Of a DNA stretch of 64,000 nt, positions 44,757 through 53,291 are shown in pieces. This DNA comes from Peronospora farinosa (Eukaryota > Oomycota > Peronosporomycetes > Peronosporales > Peronosporaceae): positions 1-64,000 of the forward strand of contig CANTFK010000961.1 of assembly GCA_947646735.1 (NCBI GenBank). Direction: 5' to 3'. The notes under the pieces are model-generated. The model made no database searches and had not been told where the DNA came from. It saw only the letters and a program-made list of their open reading frames with translations. A program made the translations under genes and the position numbers. Numbering within the stretch: position 1 is the first letter of the stretch; each line of letters opens with the position of its first letter.

Positions 44757-45793
44757 TGTGGTGAAGTGCTAATTTTGTGATATGAAGGTCCCGGACTCCA
44801 GTTGGATTCGGAGTATAGACCGTGGGTCAGGAACAGGGGACCAGAGAGACAGGGGCCTCGAAGGGAAGCGACCGTTGGTGGAGAACAATCCGCAGGATCC
44901 ACCGAAGAAAATCAGTATCAGGGTACCGGTTAACCGGTACCAAAGGGAGTTGGTCATGGCCCTTCATTGATCGACCTGGCCCCTCGCTGGTAGACCTGGG
45001 TCCCTCATAGGTCGACCTGGGTCCCCTATTGGTCGACCTGGGTCCCTCATTGGTCGGCCCGGCCCCTCATCGGTCGACCTCGGCCCCTCGGGGTTCAGCC
45101 ACTCCGGACCAGTTAATACAAGGATCAGACCAGTCGACGCAAGGAATCAGAGCTTCAGGCAAAGATAGAGTAAAGGAGTTAAAAGGATAGGACTATATTA
45201 CATACTACTCAATTTGCGATCTACGTGGCACGACTCCGTCACCCAAGAAGGACTTGTTCTAAGTTACTCACCGTTCCGGGAAGGGATGAATTTTGGCCCC
45301 CCGTCGAAGAGTGTTGTGTAGCGAAGTTCAAGTGCGAATAGAGCTCCAGGATATATTTGGCCTGTGAGCTCGTTCGAGTAGCAACACCCCCAAGAGCCGC
45401 TATCGGAAGCGGTCTCCCTCACCTCAAGGTCCGGGAGCAACGTAAAGGTCAGGTGGTTAATACCTCTGAAACAAGAAGGAAAAGGCCAGGAACGACAAGC
45501 TCCCTGAAGAATTTGGCTCTAAGTCCATTCTCGACAAGGTCGATCGAGTGGCCACCTACCGGCCCACCGAGTGACGCATATCCATTCGAGGCCCTCCAGG
45601 TCTACCTCCCTCAAGGCAGACGTCGACATCTTCACAAAGTCCTCCGAAGAGTGCAACCCGCCAGCCGACGGGTACACAAGGTGAGAAGAAGGTCCATACG
45701 CGGCATCGGGGTACCCCCTCCGACAGTCGGCAGTCCGGCACAGTGAGTGGTTTGGGGTCTCATCATACAATTTTGATAACCCACTCCACCACA
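44757..45793 (+). mobile_element. 3' LTR of host element H
   Basis: 1,037 bp, TGTGGTGAAGTGCTAATTTTGTG to CCCACTCCACCACA. Partner of the inverted LTR at 28,440-29,478. Followed by the target duplication GCAC (45,794-45,797). Confidence 0.88.
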
Positions 45794-45901
45794 GCACCGA
45801 TCATACTTCGACTGTTTCTGCTCTTGGCCACGAGCAACCGTACGCGAGGCACCCGAAGACCTTCACAATGACTTTGTCTACGTCCACACTTCATGCGGCA
45901 A
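45794..45901 (-). repeat. Short inverted piece of the copia-derived array
   Basis: About 108 bp, reverse complement of the integrase part of the array unit (KVFG region). It is the right-hand target flank of element H; the left-hand flank is at 29,479. Cut at 45,901 by the next gag fragment. Confidence 0.85.
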
Positions 45902-47211
45902 ATTCTCCCGCAAGTAGGTTCTGGTAATGATGAGTAATCGTCCTTTGCGCTATTGGTACTTTTCCTGTTACACTTCCGTTAGATTGTGCCCGCGGTACTT
46001 GACGTTCATTGAAAAAAATCTTTCCATCGCCGCGTCGAAGAGGGTCTGCAGTTCACCTACCGAGTAGGTAGGCCCTTTCCCCCAGCATCTTCGTCACGGG
46101 GCAGAGCAAATCTAAAAAAAATTCTTGCTGATGTTCCGTTGGCTGAAAATCGGAATGATGAATTCATTTTCGCCACGCGTCGCCGTTTCGAGAACTCGTG
46201 GTTCTTGCTCCGCGTTGCGCGCTCGGGACTGGAGTAGCGCCACCCCAGTTCGCCCCAGGGGCATCCTAGTGACTGATCCAGTCGAAGACAATCCTGGAGA
46301 CCACGGAGCTGCTGCCATCTGGCCGCTTGACGGCAGGTTCTGCGATGGACCTTGCTTCGCCCCTGGGTGGACGGTGTATCCATGCATTTAAGGGTAGACC
46401 GCGATGTCTTGAAGCGTCATCTGGCTGTACCTGGATCGTGTTTGTGTGTGAGTCGTCAGAGGTAGGTGTCCCTTTGCTGGCGTGGTTCCGACGAGGGTCG
46501 ACAGACGTAAGTGTATATTCTCTAACGTCGTTTGTGATTCTCTCGAATCCTAGGGAAAGCAGGTCGTCCGGATAGAATCGTCCTGCGACCATGTTCGCTT
46601 CACGAAGAAGGGTGACAGCGCGGTGATCGCGTTTGTGACGGTCTGCAGCCGTGGTATGGTCGACACCGGCCCAGTGAGCTGTCCAAGTAGATGGATCTCC
46701 AGGGTCATCGCGACGGGGTCGCTCTCCAGGAACGCGTTCAGCTTGCGTTGGTGGTAGGCCCTCTTGACGTCAGCGTCTGTCCATGATGCTAGTCCTGACT
46801 TTTCGGGCCTATCGACTTGGTGTTTCCGGGTGCCTTCATCCGGAATTTCGTCGGCTTGGATTGCGCGATCTTGTTTTGTTGTTTTTTTGGGGACCTTAGC
46901 CTCTCGGTTTTCACCGTCGGCTGATGGTCCTCTGGATCATGATAGGCGTCATGACCCAAGGTGTCCTCAACGAGGACATAGGGAGGGTATTTAGGTTTTT
47001 CTTCAATAAATTCAACCTCGACCATGTTGACCGGGCCCCTCCCAAGGCCCGGTCGGTCCTTCGATCCTTTGTTTGTTTCTTCTTGAGTCACTGGCGATCG
47101 GTCTTCCAGTGTCTCTTCGGTCTTGTGCTCCTTCTTGACATGAACATCTTTATCGTCTTGGGACTCGCGGTGGAATCCCGCAATTTCCGAAGATCCGAGC
47201 ACGCGCACCAT
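45902..47211 (-). pseudogene. Gag fragment of a third subtype-A gypsy element
   Basis: Minus-strand gag starting MVRVLGSSEIAGFHRESQ at 47,211 next to its LTR. Frameshifts near 46,800, 46,600 and 46,260. It covers the same charged N-terminal half as 23,897-25,152 and 26,983-28,439 and is the most divergent of the three. The rest of the element is gone. Confidence 0.75.
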
Positions 47212-48206
47212 TATGGTGGAGTGGGTTATCAAAATTGTATGATGAGACCCCAAACCACTCACTGTGCCGGACTGCCGACTGTCGGAGGGGGTACCCCGAT
47301 GCCGCGTATGGACCTTCTTCTCACCTTGTGTACCCGTCGGCTGGCGGGCTGCACTCTTCGGAGGACTTTGTGAAGATGTCGACGTCTGCCTTGAGGGGGG
47401 TAGACCTGGAGGGCCTCGAATGAATATGCGTCACTCGGTAGGCAGGTAGGTGGCCACTCGATCGACCTTGTCGAGAATGGACTTAGAGCCAAATTCTTCA
47501 GGGAGCTTGTCGTTCCTGGCCTTTTCCTTCTTGGTTTCAGGGGTATCAACCACCTGACCTTTACGTTGCTCCCGGACCTTGAGGTGAGGGAGACCGCTTC
47601 CGATAGCGGCTCTTGGGGGTGTTGCTACTCGAACGAGCTCACAGGCCAAATATATCCTGGAGCTCTATTCGCACTTGAACTTCGCTACACAACACTCTTC
47701 GACGGGGGGCCAAAATTCATCCCTTCCCGGAACGGTGAGTAACTTGAACAAGTCCTTCTTGGGTGACGGAGTCGTGCCACGTAGATCGCAAATTGATTAG
47801 TATTTAGTATAGTCCTATCCTTTTAACTCCTTTACTCTATCCTTGCCTGAAGCTCTGATTCCTTGCGTCGACTAGTCTGATCCTTGTATTAACTGGTCAG
47901 GAGTGGCTGAACCCGAGGGGACGAGGTCGACCGACGAGGGACCCTGGTCTACCAATGAGGAACCGGGTCGACCAATGAGGGACCGGGTCTTTAAAGAGGA
48001 CCATGGTCGACTCCCTTCAGTTCCTATTAACCGGTACCCTGATACGGATTTCTCTTTTGTGGGTCCTCAAATTGTTCTCCGCCAACGGTCGCTCCCCCTC
48101 GAGGTCTCTGTCTCTTTGGTCACTTTTCCCTGATACACGGTCTTTTATACTCCGAATCTGGCTGGCTTCTAGGGTCTCCATATCTCAAAACAAACACTTC
48201 GCCACA
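47212..48206 (-). mobile_element. 5' LTR of the third subtype-A element
   Basis: 995 bp; the minus strand starts TGTGGCGAAGTGTTTG at 48,206. It has few copies of the GGTCGACC minisatellite (47,920-48,000). It was inserted into a gypsy RT gene that resumes at 48,207. Confidence 0.83.
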
Positions 48207-48261
48207 ATGGCTACTATCTAGTTCTGATAAGGAATGTTGATGTAGCCAAAACGGCAGTAAG
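48207..48261 (+). pseudogene. Gypsy RT fragment, left of solo LTR
   Basis: Encodes NGYYLVLIRNVDVAKTAVS in one frame, matching DGFYQILMRERDIPYTEVS of the second gypsy family (~55,240). It continues after the solo LTR at 49,370 with TPRGMLC. The true upstream part was lost at the LTR boundary 48,206. Confidence 0.8.
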
Positions 48262-49369
48262 TGTGGCGAAGCGAAAGAATGAATTTTGCAAAGTGCGATC
48301 GCATATTTTAGGTTAAGTCCGAAATGGTAAATATTGATGTATCGCGATCCAAGCAGAAGAAGTTTCGAGATGTTGCAAATGGAATGGACAACAGTGAATG
48401 GTGGTGCTCGCAATTATATGGTCTAAAATTCCGTAACTGCGATTTCCGGTAATTTTCGATGGCGATCCGCGTGAGAATTGGTAAGTCCAAGTATGTGGAC
48501 GACGGTCTGGTGTATATCACTTCACTATGGAAGACTGGAATGAGGTGGGAATGACATATCATATAGATGGACCGTTTCACATGATACGAGGAACGGTGAA
48601 GGTGACAAGTCGTGATCCGGCGGACCGCGATCCGATACTAAAATAAGTACCGCGATCCGATACTAAAATGGATTAGATCCGATCGAGGTAACGATCTAGA
48701 TCGCGGCGTAATAGGAGTGGACCAAAACATATCAAGACCTGATTTTTTCTAAAAGGGTGACACGTGGTAATAGATCCTGGAATACAGATAGGCAAAATCG
48801 TAGGTTTTGATATTTGATTGGTTAACAGTAAGCAGAGTTCAATTTTACTTCTAATACACGTGTCGGCTTCTCTTCCGGGCTGGATTCTTTGGCCACCCGA
48901 CGTCTCTAGAAAGCCTACACACTACGCAGGTCATATCCCTGGATTGTTTGGCCAGGGATTGCAAGAACTATCAACACAATTCAACTGCGATCGGACGCAG
49001 ATAAAACACGTAGGGCAAGGCGAAGCAAGTGCAGGACGGATCAAGCGGTCGAAAGGTTCTGCTAAAGTGTTCAAAAGATCCAAGCTTCGCTTTATTAGAT
49101 GACCGTGATCGATTAGAAAGATCACACCAAGTACTCGGTCTATCTTGTGAAGATTTCCACAAGATAACCAAGCCCCCTATCCCTAACCAAATTAGGATCA
49201 ACTTCGACTCAAGTTCACCTAGAAGAGTGCAACCCGCCCTAACGACGGGTACACAAGGTAAGGATGGCTATACACACGGAATCGGGGTACCCCTACGTTA
49301 GTCGGTCGTCCGGGCGCCAGTGGAGAGTTGGGATCGCATCAGCAATTTTGCGAATTCCACTCCACCACA
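48262..49369 (+). mobile_element. Solo LTR, subtype B
   Basis: 1,108 bp from TGTGGCGAAGCG to CCACTCCACCACA, flanked by TAAG on both sides (48,258-48,261; 49,370-49,373). No internal sequence. Only two copies of a CGCGATCCGATACTAAAAT repeat stand where other subtype-B LTRs have long GATCG satellites. A clean product of LTR-LTR recombination. Confidence 0.88.
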
Positions 49370-50446
49370 TAAGCACCCCAAGAGGTATGCTGTGTGATGC
49401 CAAAAGGGTTGAAAAATGCTCCGGCAACATTCAACCGAGTAGTGGCTCACGTGATGCGTCAGCACCGTGACTACGCGCTCCATTACTTTGACGATGTATT
49501 CGTGCATAGTAGGGCGGAGGACGGTCTGAGCGCAATAGAATCGCACAAGTGCCATTTAGACGCTGTGTTGAAGACTCTGGGTGACGCCCAATTATACGTG
49601 AACTTGCAAAAGTGCGTAATAGGGGTCCCCGAGATAGCTGTACTGGGCTGCATCGTAGGTGCACATGGTGTACGAGCAGACCCAGCAAAGGTAAAGGCTG
49701 TAAAGGAATGGACAGTCCCACGACACGTGAAGGATCTGCGCCAATCCTTGGGCTCGATAATTACTTGCATAAGTACAGCAAGAATTATGCGGAGCAGACT
49801 AAGCCATTGTCTGATCTTTTGAAAAAGGATACAGAATGGACTTGGTCAAAGGAGCAAGAAGATGCGTTCACATCAGTGAAGCAATCTCTTGTAGAGGCAC
49901 CGGTCTTGGCATTGCCAGACGCGGATAAGCCCTTTAGCGTCGTTTGCGATGCAAGCAATTTTGCAATCGGCAGCGCGCTCATGCAGAAGGATGACAACGG
50001 CGTTGACCGTGTCATTACTTATCAGTCTCGGCTTCTAAAAGCTGCCGAGCTGAATTACCCTGTGCATGACAAGGAGCTACTTTCAATTAAGTATGCCCTT
50101 GTGAAGTTTCGGGTGTACCTCTTGGGCACCGAACCTTTTGTGGTTTATACGGATCACGCATCACTGCGGACCGCTATAAATTCACCGCACCTCTCGCCGA
50201 GAATGGCGAAATGGCTAACATTCTTCTCTGAATTTAATTTCAAAGTTGAATATAAGCCGGGTAAGTCGAATGTCTTGGCTGACGCGTTATCGCGCAGACC
50301 AGACTTCAAGGCAAGACACCACGAATGTGTGTCTCGTGCGAAAGCACAAGTTGAGTCGTCCACATTGGCAGCCATGAAGGCCTACCATGTGACGAGCTCA
50401 ATGGCCTCCGATATAAAGGAGCGCTACAGTCAGGACGAACATTGTC
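49370..50446 (+). pseudogene. Gypsy pol fragment: RT palm/thumb and RNase H (second family)
   Basis: RT motifs MPKGLKNAPATFNR and active site YFDDVFVHS (~49,485) are intact; thumb LGCIVGAHGVRADPAKV. A frameshift at ~49,750 interrupts KDLRQSLG / LDNYLHKYSKNYA. RNase H has VVCDASNFAIGSAL, DKELLSIKYAL, YTDHASLR, with all acidic residues present. The chain ends after SDIKERYSQDEHC, at the end of an LTR in opposite orientation. Same family as 53,300-56,870. Confidence 0.87.
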
Positions 50447-51033
50447 TGTAGACGGGCACTTCTACGAAGTTGCGTCGTACTACTAGCACACACCTTATGC
50501 ACAAGCGAGGAAGCGGTTAAACCGTCTTACCTTCGCGTGCGAGGGTGGTTAGGAGGTTGGTCGACTGCTTAAGCAGTCGTACCACCAGTTGCCTCTCGCT
50601 TAAGCGAGAGTGCAACGAACTTCTTAACACGAAAGCACCGACGTCACGCAGAAGCTTTTCGGCTTCTCGTGCGTGGTGCTTTTGATTTAGCAAATTAAAG
50701 ACTGAGCTATATTTAATGAATTATAATTAAATATATACTTAACTACTAATTGGCTATATATGTATATAGATTGGATACGCGACTCTTTAGAAGCGTATCC
50801 TGTCGCATGAACTTAAATCTAGATTCAAGATCGCAACTGACGTCCTTCTGAGACGTCGCGATGCCTAGCTTCAACTAGCGTCATCCCTTCTCATGTGAAT
50901 CCATAAATGGATATCACATTCACGAGGGTGGATCACATTTGTGTATCGCAGGTCAAAAGTAATCATGGATACTTTTAGACCAAACATTAAGTATATTACT
51001 TAATGTTTACGTGTAACTAGGTACCCTGTTACA
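50447..51033 (-). mobile_element. 3' LTR of the second-family gypsy element (TGTAAC type)
   Basis: 587 bp. The minus strand starts TGTAACAGGGTACC at 51,033 and ends GTGCCCGTCTACA at 50,447. The polypurine tract AAAACGGGGGATGG stands just before it on the minus strand. Contains several small hairpins (GACTGCTTAAGCAGTC; CTCTCGCTTAAGCGAGAG; GAAGCTTTTCGGCTTC) and an AT-rich promoter-like part at 50,705-50,770. The 5' LTR (59,575-60,037) shares layout but little sequence. Confidence 0.75.
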
Positions 51034-51047
51034 CCATCCCCCGTTTT
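51034..51047 (-). other. Polypurine tract, second gypsy family
   Basis: The minus strand reads AAAACGGGGGATGG directly before TGTAACAGGG. It fixes the LTR as a 3' LTR of a minus-strand element. Confidence 0.8.
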
Positions 51048-51108
51048 AGAACGATGTTTACATTTTGTAAAACATCGCATAGGAAACACGAGAGACTTGC
51101 AAGCCGTT

Positions 51109-51140
51109 ATAAACGCTCCGCTTTAGTCTGCTCAATTCTC
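51109..51140 (+). promoter_or_regulatory. Candidate promoter of antisense ORF
   Basis: TTATAAACG (51,109) and TGCTCAATTCTC (51,128) stand just before the ATG at 51,141 on the plus strand, against the direction of the element. The second motif resembles an oomycete initiator. Inference from motif and position only. Confidence 0.35.
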
Positions 51141-52588
51141 ATGCCACCGAAACGTGGTAAGGCTGATGGGTCGCCTGCAAAGGCACCCATGCAGTCCAGC
51201 ACTAAGCGCACGCGCCGCGATTCATCGCAGCCGTCGCAAAGTGCGTCAGGCACTGAGGTAAATCTTCCATCTCACGATAATGTGGATGAAGATCCATCTC
51301 TCATTGTTGACTACAATGAGACCACACCACTGCCATCACCCCAAAGTGGCGATGAGCATAGTGCATTGATGAGACATATGTCCCCATCATTTGAGGCACC
51401 CGTCCTTGAGGAAGCATCTATGCTTCCTACAAGCGAAGGTAAAACCTCGTCGTCTGCGCCTACGAGCGCAGCGACTAAGACTGAGAACGCTACTTCGAAA
51501 GGAGTAGTCGCGACTCAGTCAGATGTGACTTCGCAAGCTGATGTCTTGACAATCCATAATGGAGAGTCAGACTCAGGTGAGTGTGAGCTGAAAGCTTCAC
51601 CAAGTACACCTTCGGCCTCACTAGCCCGCCGTCGCGAGGGCGGCTACGTGAGTGGTGGCTTGCCACCAATGCCACCTCCATCTGAGTGGATGAACTTGGA
51701 TGGGTCTAGTGCAGCGCTTTTTGCAGCGTGCAACTATAGACGCTCATAAATTTTATAGCGTCTTTCCCTTGTGGAAAAAGAAGGGCAAAGCACTTGGTCG
51801 TGCTTTCCCAATTCCAGTCGTGCTGCGTTCTAACGAAATAGCCGACGAATATGAAGCTGAACTTCGGCGCCGTGTTACCTTGCATGTATATGCAACGAAA
51901 CAACGGTCGCAGCGAATCAGCTTCGCCATGAAGCGTGCGCATAAAAACTTGGGTGGTAAGCGACCCCCAATTGATTTCTCGCCACGCTTCTTCTGCTAGT
52001 CCTTCCGGACCTAGCAGAAAGACGACAGTTGGTGCTGCTTCACATAAGCAGCCACCAGCCCAGGCACGTCAACGCGCAAAGCGTCCACAGGCTCCCACGA
52101 GTCAAAGCTCGTTGGGTAACCCTTCCACTGGACAAGGATTTGGAGCTTTCGCTTCACAAACCGGTGGGCCAACAGCCTTCCAACAAGGAAGCGCGTGTTC
52201 CCTTCCGTGTCCACCAGCACAGGTGGCGCCCGATAGGAGCGGCGATTACGCCCACCTACTCGCGGCTGCCTACCCTGCTGCTGTTCAGTCGCAGGCTGAG
52301 TCTGCTGCGCTGAAGAGGCAGGTGACAGATCTCGAGAGTCAAGTCTCGCGACTGACCTCGGATCTGCGTGATGTGAGGGCGAGGGATCGTCAGGGGTATG
52401 ACCGCCTGAAGACCTGCTTGGACATCTTAGAGCGACTGGTGATGAGAGACCCGCGTCAAGCGCGGAGTCCTCCTCGATCACCGAGTCCTCTATCGCCTCG
52501 TTCATACACGGGGAGCCTCTCGGCTTCCTCGTCGCCTGATCGGTCGCGACGCTCGACTCACAGTCGGCGTCACCATCGGTCTCGTTAG
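51141..52588 (+). pseudogene. Antisense ORF of the second gypsy family
   Basis: Starts MPPKRGKADGSPAK 107 bp inside the 3' LTR, on the strand opposite to pol. Frame 1 (to 51,749) is Ser/Pro/Glu-rich. Near 51,720 it shifts to a frame with a more ordered part (HKFYSVFPLWKKKGKAL, AELRRRVTLHVYATK). Near 51,985 it shifts again to a Gln/Ser-rich part, a coiled coil (LKRQVTDLESQVSRLTSDL, ~52,307-52,370) and an Arg/Ser-rich end (STHSRRHHRSR). The last ~190 codons lie opposite the pol chromodomain. No similarity to the accessory ORF of the first family is visible beyond general composition and layout. Introns instead of frameshifts are possible but not seen. Function unknown. Confidence 0.55.
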
Positions 52589-53291
52589 ACCGATGCGGAT
52601 ATGTGATCTCTTCTGGATCAACATACTGTTTCAGACGACCCACGTAAAATACGGGGTGCGTCTTCATATACGGTGGGAGAGTGAGCCTATAATTTAGGTC
52701 TCCAACTTCTTCAACCACTGTAAAGGGCTCAATGAATCGGGGCAATAGCTTAGTAGTACCACCAGGTAGTACAGAGATTGCATGTTTAGGTAGGGTAGCA
52801 GTACTTAATAGCACTTTGTCCCCACACTAAAGTGTTCATTGTTTTTGCGACCATGCTGGTCTGCATATTGTTTTTGATTGTCCTGTGCGCTTGCCATCGC
52901 GTCACGGACTTTACGTGTGATGGCTAATCGCTCATCCACAAAGCGCTGAGCTTCGCTCACGCTTTTAGCATCCAGCTCGCCGATGACGCCTCCAAGAGGT
53001 CGTTCATGGGTCGACGCTGTTGATAACACTATAGTGTCATCGTCAAGGAATACTGGCATTTCTTGCCGTGCCTTCTCTGTGACACAGGGTGACCACTGCT
53101 AAATTAGCAGTGTCACTAGGGCAACCTTGGCCCTCTTTGGCATTCGCACCGAGCGAAGTGAGGGGCCCTCCCCCACTAAGACTCGGGCTGCGTACAAACG
53201 AGACTTGCGTTCGAGGATGACGCAGTCCGTTAATGTAAAACGGTGTTTCACCCGTACTGGCGTGAACACTGTTATTAATAGCGAACTCCAC
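52011..53291 (-). pseudogene. Integrase C-terminal part and chromodomain (second family, 3' half of chimera)
   Basis: Begins with VEFAINNSVHASTGETPFYI, a second version of the integrase segment that ends at ~53,290 in the neighbouring reading frame. Then SEAQRFVDERLAITRKVRDAM, QKQYADQHGRKNN, LLPRFIEPFTVVEE, MKTHPVFYVGRLKQYVDP, a low-complexity linker and a chromodomain (FLVGRLLAHRFVKRKLQILV…WKGYPTSFDSWEPVD). Two frameshifts (~53,050 and ~52,810). The stop is at 52,011. Chromodomains of such elements are thought to guide insertion to marked chromatin. Confidence 0.85.

Noticed and set aside
51141..52588. Reading the plus-strand ORF as gag of a plus-strand element with 5' LTR at 50,447-51,033
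   Set aside because: The sequence after that LTR is a polypurine tract on the minus strand and no TGG primer site follows on the plus strand, so the LTR is a 3' LTR of the minus-strand element.
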